64,000 bases of DNA from Trichococcus shcherbakoviae. Lineage in GTDB: Bacteria > Bacillota > Bacilli > Lactobacillales > Aerococcaceae. The notes beneath the pieces were generated by a model, which saw only the letters and a list, made by a program, of their open reading frames with translations, ran no database searches and was not told the origin of the DNA. Positions 16,973-24,227 of this stretch are shown here, piece by piece. The DNA is taken from positions 682,001-746,000 of the forward strand of contig NZ_OY762653.1 in the NCBI RefSeq assembly GCF_963666195.1. Reading direction: 5' to 3'. The position numbers and the translations under genes are program-made. How positions within the stretch are numbered: the stretch's first letter is position 1; each line of letters begins with the position of its first letter.

Positions 16973-18064
16973 GTGACTTATTCTAAAGAAATCTACAAGG
17001 AAATCTGCCTTGTTTTTGCCAAGCTGGGGCTGTTTGCCTTCGGAGGCCCGGCCGCGCACATCGCCATGATGGAGGATGAATTGGTGACGAAGCGCAAATG
17101 GCTCACCAAATCGGATTTCATGGATCTGCTCGGATTCACGAATCTGATCCCCGGTCCAAATTCAACGGAGTTGGCTATTGCTTTGGGCTATAAACGTGGT
17201 GGAAAGCTTGGGCTTTTCTTGGCGGGCGTCTGCTTCATCTTCCCTGCCATGGCGATTGTGTTACTGCTGTCCATGTTCTATAAAGCGTACGGCGAAGTGC
17301 CGCTCATCGAAGCGATTTTCACCGGCATCAAACCGGTCATCCTTGCAGTCATCATCCAGGCCCTTTTCCGTTTGGGCCAGACGACCATCAAGGACACCAA
17401 ATCGCTGTTTTTGTTCTTGGCGGCCTATCTGCTGTCGCTGATGGGCGTCGGCGAAATCACGATCCTGATTCTGACCGGATTAACGATGCTGCTGATTCAG
17501 CAGTCAGCCAAATGGCGGTCGCGTCATCTGGCGATCGAACCTATGTCGCTGACGCTGTTATTCCTGACTTTCTTGAAGATCGGCTCGGTCCTTTACGGGA
17601 GCGGTTATGTTCTGTTGGCTTTTCTGCAGGCTGAATTCATCGACCGCTATGCGGCGCTGACCAGCACCCAGTTGCTGGATGCTGTCGCAATCGGCCAGTT
17701 CACGCCTGGCCCGGTCTTCACGACGGCAACTTTCGTGGGCTATCTGATCCAAGGAGTCCCGGGTGCCTTATTGGCGACTGTCGGCATCTTCTTGCCTTCC
17801 TTCCTGCTGATTCTTTTGTTGCACCCGTTGTTCAACAAACTGCGTTCATCCAAAATCTTCGCCGGTATTTTGGACGGAATCACGGTCGCTTCGCTGGCGT
17901 TGATGGCAGCTGTATCCTGGCAATTGGGGACAGCGACCTTCGTTTCGTGGTTCAGCGTCCTCATCTTCACATTCAGTTTCATCGGCCTTATCAGATTCAA
18001 AGTGAACTCCTCCTATCTGATCATCATGGGCGGATTCATCGGGTGGTTAGTTACAATGTTATGA
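16973..18064 (+). CDS. chrA: CHR-family (chromate/sulfate-type) ion transporter, two-domain form
   Basis: 363 aa membrane protein made of two homologous halves. The first half has LGLFAFGGPAAHIAMMEDE and TNLIPGPNSTELAIALGYKRGG; the second repeats the theme with LLAFLQAEFI and GQFTPGPVFTTATFVGYLIQGVPGA. Both halves carry several hydrophobic helices. This is the long bidomain CHR architecture, in which ChrA exports chromate, but many members have untested substrates, so chromate resistance is not proven. A GTG start with TGGAGGG 7 nt upstream is clear. It is followed by a strong terminator. Confidence 0.85.
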   Translation: MTYSKEIYKEICLVFAKLGLFAFGGPAAHIAMMEDELVTKRKWLTKSDFMDLLGFTNLIPGPNSTELAIALGYKRGGKLGLFLAGVCFIFPAMAIVLLLSMFYKAYGEVPLIEAIFTGIKPVILAVIIQALFRLGQTTIKDTKSLFLFLAAYLLSLMGVGEITILILTGLTMLLIQQSAKWRSRHLAIEPMSLTLLFLTFLKIGSVLYGSGYVLLAFLQAEFIDRYAALTSTQLLDAVAIGQFTPGPVFTTATFVGYLIQGVPGALLATVGIFLPSFLLILLLHPLFNKLRSSKIFAGILDGITVASLALMAAVSWQLGTATFVSWFSVLIFTFSFIGLIRFKVNSSYLIIMGGFIGWLVTML

Positions 18065-18080
18065 ATGCAGAACCCACACA

Positions 18081-18124
18081 AAAAGACCCTCTCCACTGCC
18101 TTTCGGCTGTGGGGAGGGTCTTTT
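18081..18124. terminator. Bidirectional terminator, chrA / ABC operon
   Basis: AAGACCCTCTCCA and TGGGGAGGGTCTT arms (one G-T pair) with flanking A- and T-runs; ends the plus-strand transporter and the minus-strand five-gene operon. Confidence 0.9.
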
Positions 18125-19140
18125 CAAAATTCCAGAATATTTCGCTTTTCTACTTTCAGAAAGACCTGATCGCCTTTATCAAGCAGATTGAAGGTACGGT
18201 ACAGATGATCCGCGCGCAAAGCGACACCTTGATCCGTTTCGATCACATAGGACAGGATATTCCCGCTGATCGTTTCATCGACCACTTTCCCTTTGAAATA
18301 CAGGTGTTCTTCCGTCTCTGGCTGAGGCTCTTTGAAGTACTCGATGGCCTCCGGACGGATAGCGATTTGACTTGCCTGCGTTTTTCGCTGGGTCAATTTC
18401 TTAAAATCCGTGTTGTCCAACAGATTGTAATTGCCGATGAACGAAGCCACGAAATGCGTTTTAGGATGCGTATATATTTCGGTTGGTGTACCCGACTGCT
18501 CGATTTTTCCGGAAGCCATGACATGAATCACATCCGACATCAGCATCGCTTCATCCTGATCATGCGTGACAAAGATTGTCGTGATATGCAAAGCCTTCTG
18601 GATACGGCGGATCTGCTTTTGGAGATTCTTCCGCAACAAGGCATCAATAGCAGACAGAGGCTCATCCAACAACAACACTTTTGGCTCGGTCACGATGGCG
18701 CGTGCCAGGGCAACCCGTTGTTTTTGCCCGCCGGACAATTGCGCAGGATAATGGTTCTCTTTCCCCGATAGGTCAACGAGCTCGATGATGCTGGCAACTT
18801 TTTCTTTGATCAGATTCGGATTCATTTTCTGCATCTTCAAGCCGAATGCGATGTTCTCCGCTACATTCATGTTGGGGAACAACGAGTATTGTTGAAAAAC
18901 CATCCCTATGTTCCGTTTTCCCGGCGGCAAATCCGTCACATCCTGGCCGTTTATGTGAATGCTTCCCCCGTCAATGCTTTCAAAACCGGCAAGCGAACGC
19001 AACAAAGTTGATTTTCCGCAACCGGATGGGCCCAACAACGTGACCAAATCGCCTTCATTCACCTGCAGATTAAGATCTTTCAACACTAAATTTTCACCGT
19101 CGTATGATTTTCTGATGTTTCTGAATTCTATGTATGCCAT
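18124..19140 (-). CDS. ABC transporter ATP-binding protein (Fe3+/phosphonate/polyamine-type importer)
   Basis: 338 aa ATPase of the FbpC/PotA/PhnT group. Walker A GPSGCGKST, Q-loop VFQQYSLFPN, signature [14 protein letters not shown], Walker [14 protein letters not shown] and H-loop FVTHDQDEAMLM, then a C-terminal TOBE-like region (QIAIRPEAIEYF...). It is the last gene of an operon read as binding protein, phosphatase-like enzyme, permease, permease, ATPase. It energises import of the ligand bound by the lipoprotein at 21692-22804. Substrate candidates are organophosphates or phosphonates, judged only from the enzyme in the operon. Confidence 0.9.
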   Translation of the reverse strand: MAYIEFRNIRKSYDGENLVLKDLNLQVNEGDLVTLLGPSGCGKSTLLRSLAGFESIDGGSIHINGQDVTDLPPGKRNIGMVFQQYSLFPNMNVAENIAFGLKMQKMNPNLIKEKVASIIELVDLSGKENHYPAQLSGGQKQRVALARAIVTEPKVLLLDEPLSAIDALLRKNLQKQIRRIQKALHITTIFVTHDQDEAMLMSDVIHVMASGKIEQSGTPTEIYTHPKTHFVASFIGNYNLLDNTDFKKLTQRKTQASQIAIRPEAIEYFKEPQPETEEHLYFKGKVVDETISGNILSYVIETDQGVALRADHLYRTFNLLDKGDQVFLKVEKRNILEF

Positions 19141-19194
19141 TGTGTCTCCTCTATACTTTACGAAAAATATGAATCACTTACTCGCTATTTACAT

Positions 19195-19992
19195 TCATTT
19201 TGCTTTTTTGAGCTCTTTCGATCCCAGATAACCCGACAAGTTCGTCAAAATCAGCATGATGCAGAAGATGACCACGGAAATTGCGCTAGCCGCATGCCCC
19301 GACACACTTCTGGTTTTATCAAGGAAAATACTGGTCGTTTCATAATAACTGCCCGCAATGATATTCACCAAGACGAAATCGCTGAACAGAATGCCTATCG
19401 AGAGCAGAATCGTCGCAACCAAACCTTTCAATACGCTGGGTACGATGATCCGGAAAAAGGCATAGAGCTTACTGGCACCCAACGTTTCCGCAGCCTCCAA
19501 AATCGGCATGACCTCCAGTGTGGTCAAAGCGTTTTTGATGCCTTGGTACATGTATGGCAAAATGACGATTCCATAGGCACAACTCAACAAAAAAATGCGG
19601 TTCGACAAAAAAGTGCTGGAAGAGGCGTACAGCGAAATGATTGAGACCGCAAGTATGACGCCTTGAATGCCGTAGGGGATTTTTGACAACAGGTCCAAAT
19701 ATTTATCGCCTTTCGGATAATGGATCTGCACGACATACATCGCCAACAAAAGGAGCAGCAACAGCACAAGCGTCGGTATGATCGCAATCAGTAAAGACCT
19801 GCCTATCGCGCCTGCCATCCCACCTGAACCCGCAAAAATACCGCTATAGAATTCAAAAGTGAACCCTTCCGGGATAATATTGCTCAAATCCCTGAACAAA
19901 GAATTCAGCAGCGTCACAAACAGCGGCAGCAGCAAAATCACGGAAAGGATAACGATGATGAATGAAGAAAAGGCATTGCTTCGTTTCTTCAT
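19195..19992 (-). CDS. ABC transporter permease (importer operon, second permease)
   Basis: 265 aa, six predicted membrane helices starting with FSSFIIVILSVILLLPLFVTLLNS. The EAA loop LEAAETLGASKLYAFFRIIVPSV (about 165-187) contacts the ATPase. It resembles PotC/PhnV/FbpB-type permeases. It lies 3 bp after the stop of the partner permease, so expression is linked. No substrate can be read from the membrane subunit itself. Confidence 0.88.
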   Translation of the reverse strand: MKKRSNAFSSFIIVILSVILLLPLFVTLLNSLFRDLSNIIPEGFTFEFYSGIFAGSGGMAGAIGRSLLIAIIPTLVLLLLLLLAMYVVQIHYPKGDKYLDLLSKIPYGIQGVILAVSIISLYASSSTFLSNRIFLLSCAYGIVILPYMYQGIKNALTTLEVMPILEAAETLGASKLYAFFRIIVPSVLKGLVATILLSIGILFSDFVLVNIIAGSYYETTSIFLDKTRSVSGHAASAISVVIFCIMLILTNLSGYLGSKELKKAK

Positions 19993-19995
19993 TTT

Positions 19996-20841
19996 TTACA
20001 CACCCTTTCTGAATTTCTTTAATAGGCTGTTGCTTAAGACTGTCATCGTGCTCATCAATACAAGCATCACGATCGACAAGGCACTTCCCAATTCCACCTG
20101 TTGGACAATATCACCCGTGAACATGGATGAAATCCGGATCGGCAATAAGGCAAAATTATTCCCGAGCAGGGCATACGGTGTCGCATAGGCTGCAAGCGCA
20201 TTTGAAAAGAGAACGGAAAAGGTTCCGAAAATGCTGGGCAACACCAATGGGAGACCGATTTTTGACCAGAATTGCCAAGTCGTCGCATTCATCAGACTTG
20301 CCGCTTCCTTGTACTCTGTCTTGATGCCGTCAAATGAAGGATAGAGCAATAACGTAGCCAATGGAATCTGGAAGTAGATGAAGGTGATCAGGATCCCCGA
20401 TGTAGTATACAAATCGTAGTCATTCAAACCAGCCAGGCTCCATCTTTCCCCCAATGTTGTCAGGATCCCTGAATTCCCCAGCAACAGAATGAAGGCAAAA
20501 GCCAACACGATGCCTTGGAAGTTTGATGTCATATTCAATGTCGTGATGTAGAACTTTTTTATTCTGTCGCCCGCAGCATGGATGGCATAGGCGCCCAAGA
20601 GTGCAATCGCAATCCCGATGAGTGCGGAAAGCACGGAAACGAATAAGCTGTTCTTGATAGACATCAAGTAGTAATCACTCGTAAAAATGGTCGTAAAATT
20701 ACTAAGCGTAATGCCGCCTGTTCCGGGTTCCAGAAAACTGTTGATGAGGATATTGGCTAAAGGCATCAATTCGAACAAAAGGATCAACAGCGCGAACGGC
20801 AACAGTAATATGAGGTACTTACGTTTTTCATTCTGAAACAT
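19996..20841 (-). CDS. ABC transporter permease (importer operon, first permease)
   Basis: 281 aa, with N-terminal KYLILLLPFALLILLFELMPL and five further helices. The EAA loop is EAASLMNATTWQFWSKIGLPLVLPS, a slightly unusual version in which the canonical Gly is replaced (M-N-A). It overlaps the upstream phosphatase-like gene by 14 bp, indicating coupling. With the downstream permease it would form the heterodimeric channel. Confidence 0.88.
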   Translation of the reverse strand: MFQNEKRKYLILLLPFALLILLFELMPLANILINSFLEPGTGGITLSNFTTIFTSDYYLMSIKNSLFVSVLSALIGIAIALLGAYAIHAAGDRIKKFYITTLNMTSNFQGIVLAFAFILLLGNSGILTTLGERWSLAGLNDYDLYTTSGILITFIYFQIPLATLLLYPSFDGIKTEYKEAASLMNATTWQFWSKIGLPLVLPSIFGTFSVLFSNALAAYATPYALLGNNFALLPIRISSMFTGDIVQQVELGSALSIVMLVLMSTMTVLSNSLLKKFRKGV

Positions 20842-21676
20842 CGCCTGAACCTCGTTTCATAATGATTCCCTGAACCGCCTGCATGCGATCCCCTGCCGGA
20901 ATGCCCAGCAACTTGCACAAAAATGGCGCTATTTCAAGCTGCGGCACAATGGCTCCTTCTTTGCGGAAGTCCTTGATGATCACTTTGTCCGAAAACAAAT
21001 AAAGCGGAACAAGGCGATCTTCATTCGAGATGCCATTATGGGTATGATAGTCATTCATCCCATGATCGGAAGTGACCACGATTTGATAGCCTTCGCTCAT
21101 CCATCTCCAGATGTACTGGGAAAGTTCAGCATCAACTCGGACGGCCGCCTGCACATACTCTTTGCTGTCGGCACCGAATTTATGGCCGGCATCATCGATG
21201 TTCATCGAATGGATCAGCGTATAATCCGTAGCCTTCTTCCTGATCAAGTAATCGCCATCCGCAATCAGGTGACTGTCCGGGTAATGATCTTCATGATAAA
21301 AAATGCCCTGTTCGATGAGGGAATTCGTGTCCAACTGGATTCGATCCTCCATCACTTGAAATGGCGCATTATTGTAGAGCTCGCTCACCCAGTAGTAACT
21401 GGCCGCACCGGTCTTGAACCCATTTTCCTTTGCAATCTCAAAAACACTACGTTCTTTGGAACGACGGACTGTGCGATTCGAGGTGATGCCATTTTCTGCA
21501 GTTGGCACTCCCGTCTGCAAAACCTCATACAAAGGCCTTGATTGGGCAGGCATCTCTGATTTGACTGTATAAGCCGCCATTATTCCTTTTTCCACCAGAT
21601 GCTCCAAGAAGCCCATATGGTTATGGGCTGTCTTGGCATTCAATCCGTCCAACACTATAAAAATTACTTTATCCAC
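20828..21676 (-). CDS. Alkaline-phosphatase-superfamily phosphodiesterase/phosphatase
   Basis: About 282 aa, nucleotide pyrophosphatase/phosphodiesterase type. It has metal-site VIFIVLDGLN at the start, the nucleophile region MPAQSRPLYEVLQTGVP (Ser in place of the common Thr), INIDDAGHKFG (Asp and His ligands) and VVTSDHGMNDYHTHNG (Asp-His and His ligands). There is no signal peptide, so it should act in the cytoplasm on the imported compound. The start is the GTG at 21676 with GAGG ~9 nt upstream; TTG codons at 21685 and 21691 are alternatives. It directly follows the binding-protein stop and overlaps the permease gene by 14 bp. Its presence inside an importer operon suggests a phosphorylated substrate. 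Confidence 0.85.
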   Translation of the reverse strand: MDKVIFIVLDGLNAKTAHNHMGFLEHLVEKGIMAAYTVKSEMPAQSRPLYEVLQTGVPTAENGITSNRTVRRSKERSVFEIAKENGFKTGAASYYWVSELYNNAPFQVMEDRIQLDTNSLIEQGIFYHEDHYPDSHLIADGDYLIRKKATDYTLIHSMNIDDAGHKFGADSKEYVQAAVRVDAELSQYIWRWMSEGYQIVVTSDHGMNDYHTHNGISNEDRLVPLYLFSDKVIIKDFRKEGAIVPQLEIAPFLCKLLGIPAGDRMQAVQGIIMKRGSGDVSE

Positions 21677-21691
21677 TGTATTCAACCTCAA

Positions 21692-22804
21692 TTATTTTAC
21701 TTTCGTCAGTACTTCTTCTTGCCATCTTTGACCCAGACCGGCTGCCGCCTCTTCCCATGCATCAAAATCAGAGACCGGTTGCGCCTTCACGTATTGCTCT
21801 TCCGGAAGCAAGATATCCTGCACCTCTTGCGGCAATTCAACATTATCGCGGATAGGACGCGCATAGCCTTTAGCCAAGTTGATCTGGCCTTCATCAGAAA
21901 GGATATATTCACGGGCTAACGCTGCCGCATGCGGATTAGGCGCCGTCGCGTTGATGACTGTTGCATATCCGCTTTGGATCGTTCCATCCAGCGGAATAGT
22001 CACTTCAAAACTGGCATTCGGGTTCGTTTCTGCAACTTGATTCGCATAATTCAGTGCGTTAAAGTCCCAGAACAAGCCAACTTCGATTTCGCCTGATTCC
22101 AAACGGGCCAACGAAGTGTCGCCCAAGTCCAATCTGCCTTGTTCAGCCAGCTGTGCGAAGAAAGCAATACCCGGATCCAAGTTAGTTTCATCCCCACCAT
22201 TTGCGATGGCTGCAGCCAATACCGCATTTTGTGCTTGGGTAGCGGCATTTACGTCACCAATCGTGACTTTATAATCGCCTTCCAGAATATCGGCAAAGCT
22301 GGTTGGGGCATCCGTTACTTTTTCAGAATTGGTGATGAAAGCCAATGTTCCGTAATATCCGACGATCCAATCGCCATCATCATCCTTGGCCCACTCCGGG
22401 ATATCATCCCAATAGGATGTTTTATAAGACAATGTCAAACCATCCGCTTCAGCAACGGGTCCGAATGATTGGCCGACATCGCCGATATCTTTCGTTGGGT
22501 TGTTCTGTTCTGCTTTGAATAAAGCCAATTCTTCAGCTGAACTCATGTCCGTATCTGCATGCGTCAAGCTATAAGTCGTTTCGAGTTCTTCCCAAGTCTC
22601 TCCCCAGTTCGCCCATGTATCCGGCATCCCTACCGATTCCACATGGCCCTCTTCTTTGGCTTGCGTTTCAATTTCACTCAAAGACAATGCGTTCAGATCG
22701 ACTTCCGCCTCAGCAGTCGTCGCCGCCTCTGTTCCGCACGCACTCAAAACTAGCATACTGCTCAATGCCAAACCTGCAAACAATCTTTTGTTGGACAATC
22801 TCAT
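21692..22804 (-). CDS. ABC transporter substrate-binding lipoprotein
   Basis: 370 aa. A lipoprotein signal ending in VLSACGTEA (Cys near residue 23) anchors it outside the membrane. The mature sequence fits the type 2 periplasmic-binding fold of the Fe3+/spermidine/aminoethylphosphonate class: HVESVGMPDTWANWGETWEELE, SFGPVAEADGL, IVGYYGTLAFITNSEKV (hinge region), VGLFWDFNALNYANQ and AALAREYILSDEGQINLAKGYARPIRD. It is the first gene of the five-gene importer operon. The ligand is unknown; the Trp/Asp-rich stretches differ from typical iron-binding members, which use tyrosines. Confidence 0.87.
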   Translation of the reverse strand: MRLSNKRLFAGLALSSMLVLSACGTEAATTAEAEVDLNALSLSEIETQAKEEGHVESVGMPDTWANWGETWEELETTYSLTHADTDMSSAEELALFKAEQNNPTKDIGDVGQSFGPVAEADGLTLSYKTSYWDDIPEWAKDDDGDWIVGYYGTLAFITNSEKVTDAPTSFADILEGDYKVTIGDVNAATQAQNAVLAAAIANGGDETNLDPGIAFFAQLAEQGRLDLGDTSLARLESGEIEVGLFWDFNALNYANQVAETNPNASFEVTIPLDGTIQSGYATVINATAPNPHAAALAREYILSDEGQINLAKGYARPIRDNVELPQEVQDILLPEEQYVKAQPVSDFDAWEEAAAGLGQRWQEEVLTKVK

Positions 22805-23142
22805 TTTATTCTCTCCTTATTTGTGAACAATGGTTTCATTGTTTTTCATTACGTATTTGACTACAAATAAATACTAACAGATGGTTGTAAATATCCTTTG
22901 AATTCGCTGTTAACCTTTTGTAAACAGCAATGAAACCATGGGGCTGCTGCATTCCTTTCGAAAAAATTGGATAGCACTAGCTTTTATTCATTCAGACGCA
23001 ATCACGAGTCAAAACATGAATAACGCAAATTAATTCATGGTTTCAGATCCAATCACAGGTCAAAACATGAATAACACAAAGTTATCCATGGTTCCGGAAC
23101 CTGCCTCAGTAAACAACACTAAAATTGTCGAGGCACAAATCC
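22805..23142. other. Gene-free region with promoter of the importer operon and a tandem repeat
   Basis: No coding sequence. The left part is AT-rich leader of the importer operon. The right part (22992-23093) is the 51-bp tandem repeat listed separately. The terminator of nrdF closes it at 23143. Confidence 0.5.
22992..23093. repeat. Two tandem 51-bp units, each with a hairpin
   Basis: Unit 1 at 22992-23042 and unit 2 at 23043-23093 share TCAGA, AATCAC, GTCAAAACATGAATAAC and CATGGTT. Each has an internal inverted repeat that differs between units but still pairs: CATGAAT/ATTCATG in unit 1, and CATGAATAAC/GTTATCCATG (one mismatch) in unit 2. It is intergenic, between nrdF and the importer operon. 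Confidence 0.75.
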
Positions 23143-23192
23143 AAAAAAGCAAGGAGAGCAGCGAATCGATCCGCTGCTCTCCTTGCTTTTTG
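23143..23192 (-). terminator. Terminator of nrdIEF
   Basis: AAAAGCAAGGAGAGCAGCG and its complement around an 8-nt loop, followed by a T-run on the minus strand, only a few bases after the nrdF stop. T-runs on both sides make it potentially bidirectional. Confidence 0.9.
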
Positions 23193-23194
23193 TA

Positions 23195-24160
23195 TTAGTT
23201 AATCCATTTGACGTAATCTTCGTCTTCCATCGCCTCGACGGCTCCCAAAAGGTAGCCGTTGCCGACTTGCGAGAAGAAGTCGTGGTTGCTGGTTCCGGTC
23301 GAGATACCGTTCATGACGATTGGATTCACATCGTCTGCAGTATCCGGGAACAAGGGATCGAAGCCCAGATTCTGTAGCGCTTTGTTTGCGTTGTAGCGGA
23401 TGAACACTTTGACGCGCTCCGTCCAGCCCAGCTCATCGTAGATGTATTGTGTGTATTTCACTTCATTGTTGTACAGTTCATACGTCAGCATATAGACCCA
23501 ATTCTTCATTTCTTCCTGTTCCGCTTCGGACAGTTGGTTAAATGCGATCTGAAATTTGTAGCCGATGTAGGTTCCGTGGACCGATTCGTCGCGCAGGATC
23601 AGTTTGATGATCTCCGCCACGTTCGGCAATTTGTTGTTGCCGAGATACCAAAGCGGTGCATAGAACCCCGAATAGAAAAGAAAGGACTCCAGCAGCACGC
23701 TGGCGGCTTTCTTTTCCAGCTGATTGCCGGTCTTGTAGATGTCGTTGATCAGACTGGCTTTGCGCTGGATGAATTCGTTGCTGTTGGTCCAGTTGAAGAT
23801 GTCCTCGATTTCAGCCTTCGTGTTCAAGGTACTGAAGATCGATGAGTAGCTTTTCGCGTGCACCGATTCCATGAACTGGATATTGTTCAATACCGCTTCC
23901 TCGTGTTGTGTGCGCATATCTTCCTTCATGGCGGCGATGCCGTCCTGCGATTGCAAGGTGTCCAGAAGCGTCAATCCGCCGAACACTTTCCCCAACATAT
24001 CCTGCTCGGGTTTGCTGAGGGTGCGCCAGTCGTCCAAGTCATTGGACAACGGGATCCGCGTATCCAACCAAAATTGTTCCGTCAGTTTTTCCCATGTCAA
24101 CTTGTCCAGCATGTCTTCGATACTGTTCCAGTTGATTGCTATATAAGGCTTGTTTGCCAT
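23195..24160 (-). CDS. nrdF: Class Ib ribonucleotide reductase beta subunit NrdF
   Basis: Radical-generating small subunit (Mn or Fe dinuclear site plus tyrosyl radical) of the aerobic class Ib reductase, 321 aa. Ferritin-like fold: DTRIPLSNDLDDWRTL, ...HEEAVLNNIQFMESVHAKSYSSIF with Glu/His metal ligands, LLESFLFYSGFYAPLWYLGNNKLPNVAEIIKLILRDESVHGTYIG (second Glu...His pair), and the C-terminal tail ending EDEDYVKWIN that docks to NrdE. It is last of nrdIEF, 67 bp after nrdE, with a terminator right behind. Confidence 0.97.
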   Translation of the reverse strand: MANKPYIAINWNSIEDMLDKLTWEKLTEQFWLDTRIPLSNDLDDWRTLSKPEQDMLGKVFGGLTLLDTLQSQDGIAAMKEDMRTQHEEAVLNNIQFMESVHAKSYSSIFSTLNTKAEIEDIFNWTNSNEFIQRKASLINDIYKTGNQLEKKAASVLLESFLFYSGFYAPLWYLGNNKLPNVAEIIKLILRDESVHGTYIGYKFQIAFNQLSEAEQEEMKNWVYMLTYELYNNEVKYTQYIYDELGWTERVKVFIRYNANKALQNLGFDPLFPDTADDVNPIVMNGISTGTSNHDFFSQVGNGYLLGAVEAMEDEDYVKWIN

Positions 24161-24227
24161 CCTTCATTCCTCCGTTAGACTTTCCGATTATTGCATAAGA
24201 GTAATCAAATACAGTTGCGCTGCATCA

